From the NCBI GenBank assembly GCA_021647145.1, contig JAKIVF010000117.1, positions 1 through 10,094 on the forward strand: 10,094 nucleotides of DNA, read 5' to 3'. This document shows, one piece after another, positions 1-7,467 of this stretch. The position numbers and the translations under genes are program-made. A model generated the notes under the pieces. The model saw only the letters and a list, made by a program, of their open reading frames with translations, searched no databases and was not told the DNA's origin. Position 1 is the stretch's first letter; every line of letters begins with the position of its first letter. The DNA comes from Methylococcaceae bacterium. Its GTDB lineage: Bacteria; Pseudomonadota; Gammaproteobacteria; Methylococcales; Methylomonadaceae.

Positions 1-1
1 T

Positions 2-250
2 GCAGAAAGCACTTTTTCTGGGGTACGAAGTACTCGGTTAATGAACTATAGCTTGCTCGTTGGGATAGGTAAATCCAAGTCTAAAGAAAAAATGAATAGA
101 AAAAAACTGCGTAGCATGATTGCTAGACTCAGTCAGGCTCTTCCAGCAAAAGTGAGCCAGAAAGCTAAGCGTAAGCAAGAGGCTATATTAACTTTTTCTT
201 CAGTAGAAAATGAAATTCAATCTACTGATGATATATTGTTAAAGGAATAG
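2..250 (+). CDS. FlgI-like protein fragment, 5' end outside window
   Basis: This reading frame is open to the left edge and stops with TAG at 248-250, giving about 82 visible residues; an internal ATG at 41 would give 69 aa. The visible start 'AES..FSGVR' followed by 'YSLLVGIGKS' and 'LRSMIARL' lines up without gaps against the N-terminal part of mature FlgI encoded just downstream (AGVR, YGLVVGLNKS, MRSMLARL). I count about 23 identities over 58 positions by hand. After about residue 65 the likeness to FlgI ends and the protein stops, so at least 280 residues of a normal FlgI are missing. The fragment is unusually lysine-rich. The stop lies two bases before the flgI start, so both are probably in one operon and translationally coupled. 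flgH is the usual occupant of this position, but the visible residues do not look like a FlgH C-terminus. It may be a degenerate partial duplication of flgI or a small derived protein. The homology is seen; the function is unknown. Confidence 0.6.
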   Translation, partial: AESTFSGVRSTRLMNYSLLVGIGKSKSKEKMNRKKLRSMIARLSQALPAKVSQKAKRKQEAILTFSSVENEIQSTDDILLKE

Positions 251-252
251 AT

Positions 253-1359
253 GTGAAGCACCTTATTTTATCTGTTTTAATTCTATTCTTCTCTGCTCAA
301 TTTGTTTATGCAGAACGCATTAAAGATTTAGCTTCTATAGCGGGAGTTCGGAATAACCAGTTGATAGGATATGGGTTGGTAGTTGGATTAAATAAGTCGG
401 GAGACAAAACAAAATTTACCGGTCAAAGTATGCGTAGCATGTTAGCCAGACTTGGTCTGACTTTACCTCCTGGTGTTGACCCGAAGTCAAAAAATATTGC
501 TGCTGTTGCTATTCATGCAGATTTACCTGCTTTTGCCAAACCAGGGCAAAAAATTGATGTGACAGTGTCCTCTATTGGTGATGCTAAAAGTTTACGAGGT
601 GGTTCTTTATTAATGAGTCCATTAAAAGGGGCGGATGGAAAGGTTTATGCGATAGCTCAGGGAAACTTAGTGGTAGGTGGCTTAAGTGCATCAGGGAAAG
701 ATGGTTCTAAAATAACAGTTAATAATCCTTCTGTGGGCAGAATTCCAAATGGAGCATCTGTAGAGCAACATGTTGAAACTTCATTTGAGAAAGGAAATTC
801 GCTGGTATTCAATTTACATAATTCGGATTTTACAACTGTACACCGGATGGTTGAAGCGATTAACAAGGTATTGGGGCCTGACACAGCAAGAGCTTTAGAT
901 GGAACTTCGGTAAAAGTGAATGCACCTTTGGATCCATCTCAGCGAGTTAGTTTTGTTTCAATTATTGAAAATATGGAAGTTTTCCCAGATGCAGCACCAG
1001 CAAGAGTAATTGTTAACTCACGTTCTGGAACAGTGGTTATTAACGGCAATGTGCGTGTTCAACCTACTGCTGTTTCACATGGTAGTTTAACAGTTACCAT
1101 TAGTGAGAGTGATCAACTTAGTCAGCCTAACCCTTTGTCTGGTGGAGATACAGCAGTAGTTCCTCAATCAGAAATTACTATAGAAGAAAGAAATTTGGCC
1201 ATGGATGGAAACCATATGTTTGTGTTTAACCCGGGCGTCACTTTAGATCAGATTGTAAAAGCAGTTAATAAAGTGGGCGCAGGGCCAAGTGATTTAGTGG
1301 CTATTTTAGAAGCATTAAAATCAGCTGGCGCCCTAAGGGCAGAACTTATTATTATCTAG
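253..1359 (+). CDS. flgI: flagellar P-ring protein FlgI
   Basis: FlgI forms the P-ring, the bushing around the flagellar rod in the peptidoglycan layer. The 368-aa length is normal for the family. Residues 1-20 form a Sec signal peptide (hydrophobic core, VYA before the cut), giving a mature N-terminus ERIKDLASIAGVR. Family hallmarks follow: LIGYGLVVGL (residues about 36-46), the MRSMLARLG segment, ADLPAFAKPGQKIDVTVSS near residue 100, and VNSRSGTVVINGNVRV near residue 265. The start is GTG at 253 with AAAGGA at 241-246 as the ribosome site. The ATG two bases earlier reads ATG-TGA and cannot be the start. It follows the FlgI-like fragment by two bases and precedes flgJ by 18, as part of a polycistronic flagellar operon whose promoter lies left of the window. 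Confidence 0.97.
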   Translation: MKHLILSVLILFFSAQFVYAERIKDLASIAGVRNNQLIGYGLVVGLNKSGDKTKFTGQSMRSMLARLGLTLPPGVDPKSKNIAAVAIHADLPAFAKPGQKIDVTVSSIGDAKSLRGGSLLMSPLKGADGKVYAIAQGNLVVGGLSASGKDGSKITVNNPSVGRIPNGASVEQHVETSFEKGNSLVFNLHNSDFTTVHRMVEAINKVLGPDTARALDGTSVKVNAPLDPSQRVSFVSIIENMEVFPDAAPARVIVNSRSGTVVINGNVRVQPTAVSHGSLTVTISESDQLSQPNPLSGGDTAVVPQSEITIEERNLAMDGNHMFVFNPGVTLDQIVKAVNKVGAGPSDLVAILEALKSAGALRAELIII

Positions 1360-1377
1360 GCTTAATGGGCGAATGTC

Positions 1378-2337
1378 ATGCTTAAAATACAAGATGCACC
1401 AGCATATACAGACTTTAATAGTTTAGCTAAATTAAAAAATGAAGCAAAAAACAACACCGCTGAGGCTATTAAAGAAGTCGCCAAGCAATTTGAGTCAGTC
1501 TTTGTGGGAATGATGTTAAAAAGCATGCGGCAAGCTAGTTTAGCAGAAGGTATTTTAGATAGTAGTCAGAGTGATTTTTATAGGGATATGTATGATCAAC
1601 AGTTATCAGTTAATTTATCTGCTGAAGGAGGAATGGGTTTAGCAGATTTGATTGAAAGTCAGTTGAGTCCAGATCAATCTGCCGCAGTATTAAAAGATCA
1701 AGGCATTGGTGATTATGCGAGAAAGAGTTTAATGAGAAACTCAGCACCTATTATAGATAAAAGCATTCTTGATGGAGAGGCAGCCAGTTCTAACTCTAAA
1801 ATTAACAAAATTTCAGATTCAACATTTGATTCAGCGGAAAATTTTATCAGCCAATTACGGCCTTATGCAGAACAAGCAGCAAAAAAACTAGGTGTCGATG
1901 CTAAAGTTTTATTGTCTCAAGCAGCATTAGAAACAGGCTGGGGGAAATCAGTCATCAATACAAGTGATGGAAAAAGTAGTTATAATTTATTTAATATTAA
2001 GGCTGATAAATCATGGAGTGGTCAGCAAACACAAATTGCAACTTTAGAGTTCAAAGATGGAATAGGTAAAAAAGAGGTAGCAGGGTTTAGAGCCTATGCT
2101 TCTTATCAGGAAAGTTTTGATGATTACGTTAATTTTATAAAGAATAATCCGCGCTATAAAAAGGCTCTTGACGTGGCTGAAATGCCAGAACAATATATGA
2201 AAGAGTTACAACAAGCAGGCTATGCGACAGACCCGGAATATGCCAGTAAAGTTATGAAAATAGTTCAAGGTAAGCAAATAACGAATGCAATGCCAGGTTT
2301 ACTTGCATTAAAACAAGATCAATTCATTAGGAGATAG
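1378..2337 (+). CDS. flgJ: flagellar rod assembly protein / muramidase FlgJ
   Basis: FlgJ caps the growing rod and locally cuts peptidoglycan so that the rod can cross it. The 319 residues show the two-domain form. The N-terminal rod-binding domain (about 28-96) contains VAKQFESVFVGMMLKSMR and ends in GGMGLADLIESQL. A variable linker (about 97-152) follows, then a glucosaminidase/GH73-type domain (about 153-285). The expected catalytic glutamate is Glu185 in QAALETGWGK, followed by the SYNLFNIKA motif and FRAYASYQESFDDYVNFI. No signal peptide is visible, as expected because FlgJ leaves through the flagellar export apparatus. ATG at 1378 has only a weak ribosome site, so translation may be coupled to flgI, 18 bases upstream. 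The fused muramidase domain is typical of beta- and gammaproteobacteria. Confidence 0.96.
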   Translation: MLKIQDAPAYTDFNSLAKLKNEAKNNTAEAIKEVAKQFESVFVGMMLKSMRQASLAEGILDSSQSDFYRDMYDQQLSVNLSAEGGMGLADLIESQLSPDQSAAVLKDQGIGDYARKSLMRNSAPIIDKSILDGEAASSNSKINKISDSTFDSAENFISQLRPYAEQAAKKLGVDAKVLLSQAALETGWGKSVINTSDGKSSYNLFNIKADKSWSGQQTQIATLEFKDGIGKKEVAGFRAYASYQESFDDYVNFIKNNPRYKKALDVAEMPEQYMKELQQAGYATDPEYASKVMKIVQGKQITNAMPGLLALKQDQFIRR

Positions 2338-2339
2338 TA

Positions 2340-4040
2340 ATGGCTGGTGGAATGTTAGGTATCGCAGTATCTGGGCTGATGGCTTTTCAGCGGTCAATAG
2401 AAACAACAAGCAATAATATTGCTAATGTTAATACTGAAGGGTATAGCCGGCAACGAGTTGAATTAGATACTAGAGCTCCGCACTATAGCGGTGGAGGGTA
2501 TGTTGGTTCCGGTGTTAATATTACCAATATTGCAAGGAGTTATGATCAGTTTGTTAATGGTCAATTACGTTCAAGTACTTCAGCTTTTGGAGAAGTTGAT
2601 AGTTTTAAAAGCTTTGCTTCACAAGTTGATAATTTATTAGGTGACCCTAGTACGGGCATGGAACCAGCAATAGAAGGTTTTTTTAAAGCAGCTAATGATG
2701 TTGCCAATGATCCTTCATCAACTACGGCTCGAGCAGTAATGTTAGATGAAGCAAATGGATTGTCACATCGTTTTTCTGTGGTGAATGGACGAATGGAGGA
2801 GTTGAGGGATCAAGTCAATTCTGATGTGAAGTCGACTGTAAAGACGATCAACTCATATTCAAAAGCGATTGCTGATTTAAATAAAGACATAAGTTCAGCT
2901 TTAGGTCGAGCAAATGGAGAACAACAGCCAAATGATTTAATGGATAAGCGAGACCTTATTTTAACTAAACTCTCTGAATTAGTCGATATTACTGTATTGC
3001 CTCAGGTTTCAGGTATGGCCTCGGTAGTGATGAAAAATGGACAGCCACTCGTCATGGATGCTCAAGAATATAATCTGGGGACGCAGGGAAATGAATTTGA
3101 TCCGACAAAATTGGAAATTACATTAGAACCTGTTAATGGCCCTCCACAAATTGTCACTCAACAGTTAACTGGTGGAAAACTGACGGGTACAGTACGTTTT
3201 AGAGATGAAATTTTAGATCCTGCTCAACAAAAATTAGGGGCAATTGCAGCAGCTATAGCCATGGAGTTGAATGCTGTGCATAAGAATGGTTACGATTTGG
3301 ATGGAAATTTAGGCGAACCGTTATTTAAGTTTTCGGGGTTAAATGAAGTTCCCGCCTTATCAGTTACTAGCAATACAGGAAGTGCAACTTTGACAGCAGC
3401 CTTCGGTAATAATAGTGCTAACCTGGATACCAGTGATTATTTACTAAAATATGATGCAACGGGTTATACCTTAACGCGAATGGCCGATGATAACGTTATT
3501 CCATTAACGGCAACAGGATCACCAGCAATACTAACAGCGACTAATCCATCTGATCAATTGCCAGGCATTACTCTGGAAATTGATTCAACGCCAAATGTTG
3601 GTGACCAATTTTTTATAAGACCTTCTTATCGAGCGGCTGCGAATTTAACAGTGAATGTGACAGATCCTCGTAAAATTGCAGCAGCCTCATCATTAGCACC
3701 GGATGGGGTGACTGCGTTACCGGGTGACAATAGAAATATGCTGAAATTAGCAGATTTGATGAATGATTCAGCTATGTTTGGAAATTCAGCAACGTTTCAA
3801 GAAGCTTATGCGCAAGTTGTATCGAAAGTCGGTGGATTGACACATTCAGCAAATATAAATGCGGCAGCACAATCTGCTTTGCTGGAAAGAGCTACAGAGG
3901 ATCGAGAAAATATTTCAGGCGTGAATTTAGATGAAGAAGCTGCTAATTTGATTAAATTCCAACAATCCTATCAGGCCGCTGCTCAATCAATCTCAACAGC
4001 TAGTTCCTTATTTGATTCTTTAATTAATGCCGTAAGGTAA
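2340..4040 (+). CDS. flgK: flagellar hook-associated protein 1 FlgK
   Basis: FlgK is the first of two junction proteins between hook and filament and is exported by the flagellar type III apparatus. The 566-aa protein begins with the conserved rod-type heptad region (residues about 5-40: GIAVSGLMAFQRSIETTSNN, then IANVNTEGYSRQRVEL). It ends with the matching C-terminal helix (SGVNLDEEAANLIKFQQSYQ, then AAAQSISTASSLFDSLINAVR), the usual FlgK ends that pair in the polymer. The middle, about residues 330-450, is a variable surface region. A good ribosome site, AGGAG at 2329-2333, lies inside the end of flgJ, and the flgJ stop is two bases before the flgK ATG. No flgL follows: about 100 bases later the next gene lies on the opposite strand, so the operon ends here. 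Confidence 0.97.
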   Translation: MAGGMLGIAVSGLMAFQRSIETTSNNIANVNTEGYSRQRVELDTRAPHYSGGGYVGSGVNITNIARSYDQFVNGQLRSSTSAFGEVDSFKSFASQVDNLLGDPSTGMEPAIEGFFKAANDVANDPSSTTARAVMLDEANGLSHRFSVVNGRMEELRDQVNSDVKSTVKTINSYSKAIADLNKDISSALGRANGEQQPNDLMDKRDLILTKLSELVDITVLPQVSGMASVVMKNGQPLVMDAQEYNLGTQGNEFDPTKLEITLEPVNGPPQIVTQQLTGGKLTGTVRFRDEILDPAQQKLGAIAAAIAMELNAVHKNGYDLDGNLGEPLFKFSGLNEVPALSVTSNTGSATLTAAFGNNSANLDTSDYLLKYDATGYTLTRMADDNVIPLTATGSPAILTATNPSDQLPGITLEIDSTPNVGDQFFIRPSYRAAANLTVNVTDPRKIAAASSLAPDGVTALPGDNRNMLKLADLMNDSAMFGNSATFQEAYAQVVSKVGGLTHSANINAAAQSALLERATEDRENISGVNLDEEAANLIKFQQSYQAAAQSISTASSLFDSLINAVR

Positions 4041-4086
4041 CAATAATAGAGTGTTGTTCCACAAGTGGTCCTAGAAAAATCAGTTG

Positions 4087-4120
4087 AAATGGGTGGGTTA
4101 TTTATTTCCAATTTCCTGAG
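4087..4120 (+). repeat. dispersed short repeat, copy 1
   Basis: This stretch of about 34 bases, between flgK and the LysM gene, matches 9497-9530 in direct orientation. The core ggttatttatttcca is identical, and roughly 27-28 of 34 positions agree by eye. It lies outside coding sequence in both places. I do not recognise the family; it could be the end of an insertion element or another intergenic repeat. Confidence 0.5.
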
Positions 4121-4130
4121 TAGATAAAGT

Positions 4131-4144
4131 AATAAGGCCTTATT
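4131..4144. terminator. 14-bp perfect palindrome between convergent genes (possible weak terminator)
   Basis: aataaggccttatt is a perfect self-complementary sequence that touches the stop codon of the LysM gene and lies 91 bases past the flgK stop. Convergent flgK and the LysM gene need transcription stops here, and this is the strongest dyad in the gap. It has no loop and no long T-run on either strand, so a classical intrinsic terminator is not well supported. Confidence 0.25.
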
Positions 4145-5091
4145 TAACTGTCTAAAGGAATTATTATTAACTGACCAATTTTAAGTCTACTTTTCTTTGA
4201 AATAGTGTTTGAACGCAATAAACTATTTAAACTGACATTATATTTGAGTGATAACGAATAAAGGGTATCCCCTTTTTTAATTCTATATTTTTTTACCTTA
4301 CTGATTTTTGGTTTGTCTGTTTTAACTAAATGTACTGTCTTAATTTTTGGTTGCTCAATGGGTTTAGAAAATGAGTTATTTTGGTTAACCAAGTTGTCTT
4401 CTTTTGGTTTTATATCAAAATTAGGAATAGGCGTTTGTTGCTCAACTGTAGGGGGGAGTGTGCTGGTTTGATCAAATGGTTTATCTGCCTGTTGATGAGG
4501 TTTTGGAAATGTGGTCTGAATAGAATAATCTTCCGAATCCGTGTTAAAAATTTGCTTTAACTGCTTATTAGTTTTTGGAGATTCTTGGTCAGTCAGTAAA
4601 AGTCTTTGATAGTCAACAGGGGCGTTATTTTTTTCTGGAGTATTCCGGTCGTCCAATAATAATTTTTTATATTCAAAAGGGCTAGAAATGATAGGCATTT
4701 CTGAAAAAGCCAGGTTTAAATTGTTAGTGGCTATTTGTTTTGAAACTGGAGTCAGTGACTCTCGGCGTGAAGGTTTTTTTGTTTTATAGGTTATATTAAC
4801 AATATTTTTAGGTGATTTTTCTTCGAATGTTACTCTAGATTTTAAATTGATTTTTTGGGTTTTATCAGACCTATTTGAGGGAGCTACTTTATTAGAAAAA
4901 GTAGCTGACCTTTTTATTTTAGGGCTGTTATTTTTAATTTGATGTGTTTGAGTGGAAGAGCTTAGATTTTTTTTTGACTCTTCTTCAATAAATTGCCATA
5001 TAAATAATACACTGGCAAATAAAAAAACAGTCACAAGAGCTGCTTTATTATTTGATTTTTGTGCAGACTTTATGGATGAAATATCAGACAT
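4144..5091 (-). CDS. membrane-anchored LysM-domain protein, function unknown
   Basis: The 315-aa protein has a short cytoplasmic N-terminus, one hydrophobic membrane segment at about residues 17-34 (AALVTVFLFASVLFIWQF), a long polar Lys/Ser/Asn/Pro-rich linker (about 40-265) and a C-terminal LysM domain (about 268-312: KKYRIKKGDTLYSLSLKYNV ... LKIGQLIIIP). LysM domains bind peptidoglycan N-acetylglucosamine. The layout therefore suggests an inner-membrane protein reaching into the periplasm to the wall. Within the linker a 14-residue unit occurs twice (139-152 and 159-172) with the pattern hydrophobic/D-Y-K/Q-K/R-LLL-D/T-D-R/Q-N/E-T/S-P. The ATG start has no strong ribosome site. The gene converges with flgK, so it is not in the flagellar operon. 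I do not recognise a specific family beyond LysM. A wall or division role is possible but unproven. Confidence 0.85.
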   Translation of the reverse strand: MSDISSIKSAQKSNNKAALVTVFLFASVLFIWQFIEEESKKNLSSSTQTHQIKNNSPKIKRSATFSNKVAPSNRSDKTQKINLKSRVTFEEKSPKNIVNITYKTKKPSRRESLTPVSKQIATNNLNLAFSEMPIISSPFEYKKLLLDDRNTPEKNNAPVDYQRLLLTDQESPKTNKQLKQIFNTDSEDYSIQTTFPKPHQQADKPFDQTSTLPPTVEQQTPIPNFDIKPKEDNLVNQNNSFSKPIEQPKIKTVHLVKTDKPKISKVKKYRIKKGDTLYSLSLKYNVSLNSLLRSNTISKKSRLKIGQLIIIPLDS

Positions 5092-5312
5092 TTAAGTAAT
5101 TTTCATTAAAAAGCAAGTGTTCTAGGCTTTAGTCTTCTATAATTTACGCGCCTCTATTATTTTCAAGAAACTTATCAGGGCTATTCAATAAACATTTTTA
5201 TAAAGCACAGGAATATCTTTAAATATATCATATAACCATATAATAAGAATAGATAATTGTAATTCCTATGCTTGGTTTTTTTGTTTGTTTCTAGGCAATA
5301 TATTGTTTTTTA

Positions 5313-5352
5313 TTGATTATTTCAAATGGATATATTTAAAGGAAATAATCAA
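5313..5352. repeat. 11-bp inverted repeat at the 3' end of the DUF302 gene
   Basis: ttgattatttc (5313-5323) and gaaataatcaa (5342-5352) are perfect complements with an 18-base loop. The right arm overlaps the stop codon of the DUF302 gene on the minus strand. It could stabilise or end the transcript, but the bases after the hairpin on the minus strand are A-rich rather than T-rich, so a standard Rho-independent terminator is not supported. Confidence 0.4.
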
Positions 5353-6248
5353 AGGTCTTCCCCCGATGCTGTTAAGGCAAGGTTATTTAAAACAGCGGCT
5401 ATCGCTTCAAGACGTTTTTTTTGACCTTGCAAACTGACTCTTTCTGCAATAAAGAGAGGATCATTATAGGTAATATTGACTTGGCCTTGCAGGTCTTCCC
5501 AAACAAGAAATTTTAGAGGTAAATCAATACCTATTCTTGGGTCCGATTGCATTAATGGGGTTCCAACATTTGGGTTACCAAAGACGATAAGTATCGGAAA
5601 TGACTTTTTATCTCTTCCGTTTTTTTGATTTGAGTTTTTATCTCCATACTCTAAAACTAAAGGGATTTGGGTGGAAGGATTAGCAGAAATAGCATTTTGT
5701 AAAGTTTGAACAGTATCTTTAGTTGACAGTGAACTTTGAACTGTTATTAAACCTGACTCTTTATTATCCATTGCATTGAATTGAGTGATTAGTTTGGTTG
5801 TTAGCTTTAAGACCAAGTCTTTTATATGGATCTTATGACGATCAATTAAGTAACCTAATGTATTTATAGATAATTTTATATTTCCATCATCATCTTCAAA
5901 GACTAAAAATTTAACAGGTAAGTCGAGACCGACGGTATTGCTTTTTCGAAGTAGACGCTTTTCTAGAAATTTTGGTGGCCTAGCAAATATAACTTGATTA
6001 GGGGCAAGGTCAAGGTCAACACTTTCTGCTGCGGCTGAATGATTAACAACTAAAGGAATGGTAAAACCATGCTGTTCTAATCTAGCAGTTAATTCAGCAA
6101 CGGCGCTAGAAACATCGCTCTTATTTTCCAAAATAGTGGTATTTATACCGTACTCAGTTGTATTATCAGTTTCAGCTAAAACTGAAAAAGAAAACATCGC
6201 TGTGATTAAAAGGGTCAGGACTGGTAATAAATTGGTTCGAAAAAACAT
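5349..6248 (-). CDS. exported protein with two tandem DUF302 domains
   Basis: This 299-aa protein has a signal peptide (residues 1-25, hydrophobic core LLPVLTLLITAMFSFSVLA, likely cut before ETD) and two copies of the DUF302 fold. The first core is TVGLDLPVKFLVFEDDDG (105-122). The second is RIGIDLPLKFLVWEDLQG (238-255), followed by the typical YNDP...ER ending. The second copy keeps the family pattern better (NPNVGTPLMQSDP before it, YNDP after), while the first has LSINTLGYLIDR. The start ATG at 6248 has a good site, AGGAGA, about 6 bases upstream. The biochemical role of DUF302 is not established; the location should be periplasmic. It is divergent from the ECF sigma / arsenosugar cluster. 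The shared intergenic region raises the possibility of co-regulation, which is inference only. Confidence 0.9.
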   Translation of the reverse strand: MFFRTNLLPVLTLLITAMFSFSVLAETDNTTEYGINTTILENKSDVSSAVAELTARLEQHGFTIPLVVNHSAAAESVDLDLAPNQVIFARPPKFLEKRLLRKSNTVGLDLPVKFLVFEDDDGNIKLSINTLGYLIDRHKIHIKDLVLKLTTKLITQFNAMDNKESGLITVQSSLSTKDTVQTLQNAISANPSTQIPLVLEYGDKNSNQKNGRDKKSFPILIVFGNPNVGTPLMQSDPRIGIDLPLKFLVWEDLQGQVNITYNDPLFIAERVSLQGQKKRLEAIAAVLNNLALTASGEDL

Positions 6249-6304
6249 ATTAATTCTCCTAAGTAGTAAAGTGGGCTAATAAAAACTTTGGGGGCTGTCC
6301 GCTA

Positions 6305-6333
6305 TTTATGAAACAAAAGTAAAGTTAAATCAA
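6305..6333 (-). promoter_or_regulatory. putative sigma-70 promoter for the DUF302 gene
   Basis: Read on the minus strand, TTGATT (plus 6328-6333) and CATAAA (plus 6305-6310) are separated by exactly 17 bases, each matching four of six consensus positions. This lies about 57 bases upstream of the DUF302 start codon. In an AT-rich intergenic region such matches also arise by chance. Confidence 0.35.
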
Positions 6334-6343
6334 TTGCTTTACT
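6318..6343. promoter_or_regulatory. 7-bp inverted repeat overlapping the putative promoter
   Basis: agtaaag (6318-6324) and ctttact (6337-6343) are perfect complements around a 12-base spacer, so the two halves lie about two helical turns apart centre to centre. The dyad overlaps the -35 region of the putative DUF302 promoter, a suitable place for an operator. The regulator is unknown and chance occurrence is possible. Confidence 0.25.
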
Positions 6344-6455
6344 AATCTGCGATAACATCAAATGACATAAGTTCATTATTTTTTAACGTAAATTCTGGGA
6401 GAATAAGAGTTAGGAAATATAGTGGAATTTTTCTAGTTAATAGATTTAAAGAAAA

Positions 6456-6477
6456 AATTAAACTGTAAGGTTTAATT
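6456..6477. promoter_or_regulatory. 8-bp inverted repeat in the divergent intergenic region
   Basis: aattaaac (6456-6463) and gtttaatt (6470-6477) pair perfectly around a 6-base loop, midway between the divergent DUF302 and sigma factor genes. It could be an operator or a small hairpin. A further short dyad, atagta-aaa-tactat (6566-6580), lies just upstream of the sigma factor ATG. The rest of 6249-6605 is AT-rich and shows no gene. A weak TTGAAT (6494) with TAAAAA 16 bases later is the only promoter-like pair I see for the sigma gene. Confidence 0.3.
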
Positions 6478-6605
6478 CTAAATATCGACAAATGGTTGAA
6501 TATCATAGTCAGGGTGTTAAAAACCTGAGTGCAGAATTAAAAATAATGAGTCATCTCTGCTTAAAATAGTAAAATACTATCAATTGTTTGAAACGGTATA
6601 ACAAT

Positions 6606-7181
6606 ATGACTCATGAACTATCTTTGCCTGAACAATGGCTTCCTTTATATGGAGATATTCTCTTTCGCTATGGAGTTTCTCGTGTGCGTGATTCAGATAT
6701 TGCTGAGGATCTAGTACAAGAAACGCTATTGGCAGCATTAAAAGCGAAAGATAATTATATAGGCCAATCTTCTGAGAAAACTTGGTTGATAGGTATTCTA
6801 AAGCATAAAATAATTGATTACTTTCGAAAAACATCGCGAGAAAATTTACAGGAATTAGATGAACTATCCGTAGCAGCAGAGGAGCTAGGAAATGATAGTT
6901 TTTTTAACCAGAAAGGAAGTTGGCTAACAAATTTATCTACTTGGTCGAAACCAGAGCAATCTTTTGAGCAGGAAGAGTTTTTAGCAATTTTAGAACAATG
7001 TATAGAACGGTTATCTCCTCATATGGCTCAGTTATTTATTTTACGCGAAGTAGAGGATATGAGTAGTGAAGAAATTTGTGATGTGTTATCAATTTCAACA
7101 TTAAATAACTTATGGGTGATGTTATCAAGAATTAGGGGGCAATTACGCCTCTGTCTTGATAAAAACTGGATTAATCAGTAG
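6606..7181 (+). CDS. ECF-type RNA polymerase sigma factor
   Basis: This is a 191-aa alternative sigma factor. Region 2 (about 11-77) shows DIAEDLVQETLLAALKAKD and SSEKTWLIGILKHKIIDYFR, the core-binding and -10 recognition segment. Region 4 (about 125-185) shows CIERLSPHMAQLFILREVED, MSSEEICDVL and LNNLWVMLSRIRGQLRLCLD, the helix-turn-helix that reads the -35 element. The ending ...LxxCLxKNW is typical of the TIGR02943-type proteobacterial sigma factors, which are followed by a small zinc anti-sigma gene as here. I chose ATG at 6606 because the conserved part begins just after it. A TTG at 6588 would add six residues; neither start has a clear ribosome site. Its target promoters are not identifiable by eye, but the downstream arsenic genes are the obvious candidates. 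Confidence 0.92.
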   Translation: MTHELSLPEQWLPLYGDILFRYGVSRVRDSDIAEDLVQETLLAALKAKDNYIGQSSEKTWLIGILKHKIIDYFRKTSRENLQELDELSVAAEELGNDSFFNQKGSWLTNLSTWSKPEQSFEQEEFLAILEQCIERLSPHMAQLFILREVEDMSSEEICDVLSISTLNNLWVMLSRIRGQLRLCLDKNWINQ

Positions 7182-7193
7182 AAGGTTATCAGA

Positions 7194-7454
7194 ATGTTAA
7201 CATGTAAAGAAGTTAGTTTTTTGGCGTCTAAAAAATTAGATAAAAAACTAACTCTGCGAGAGCAGATAGGTTTTTTGTTTCATATGAGAATATGTCGTTT
7301 ATGCCGATATTATGCTAATGATTTGAAATCATTACATCTGATGATGCAAAAAAAAGGCAAGACTGGAAGGGTATTATTATCAGAATCAACTAAACTTTCT
7401 GAGCAGTCTCGAGCACGTATCAAACACGCAATTGATACGGTGTTGAGTCAATAG
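7194..7454 (+). CDS. small zinc-binding anti-sigma factor (ZAS/zf-HC2-like)
   Basis: The 86-aa protein lies 12 bases after the sigma gene with ribosome site AAGG. It carries the zinc anti-sigma signature: Cys4 in MLTCKEV, then His30-x3-Cys34-x2-Cys37 in HMRICRLC. Proteins of this type hold their partner sigma factor inactive and release it when the zinc/thiol site is altered by oxidants or thiol-reactive agents. There is no membrane segment, so it should act in the cytoplasm. Because trivalent arsenic binds clustered thiols and the next gene is arsM, direct sensing of arsenite by this Cys3His site is an attractive inference, not something the sequence proves. The C-terminal half is basic and helical-looking without known motifs. 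Confidence 0.85.
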   Translation: MLTCKEVSFLASKKLDKKLTLREQIGFLFHMRICRLCRYYANDLKSLHLMMQKKGKTGRVLLSESTKLSEQSRARIKHAIDTVLSQ

Positions 7455-7467
7455 GTAATGATATTTA

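Noticed and set aside
657..884. 75-codon open frame on the minus strand inside flgI
   Set aside because: It lies wholly within a well-supported flgI frame and shows no recognisable motif or ribosome site; it is a shadow frame.
3482..3493. GCCGAT-like flagellar sigma-28 -10 element
   Set aside because: It lies inside flgK coding sequence and no TAAA box is at the required spacing.
6058..6279. 73-codon open frame on the plus strand over the start of the DUF302 gene
   Set aside because: It is antisense to the signal peptide and first domain of the DUF302 protein, with no family resemblance.
6588..6605. TTG at 6588 as the sigma factor start
   Set aside because: It adds six residues with no family conservation and has no ribosome site; ATG at 6606 sits directly before the conserved part. 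It cannot be fully excluded.
6580..6834. 84-codon open frame on the minus strand over the sigma factor start
   Set aside because: It overlaps conserved sigma region 2 in the opposite strand and has no motif.
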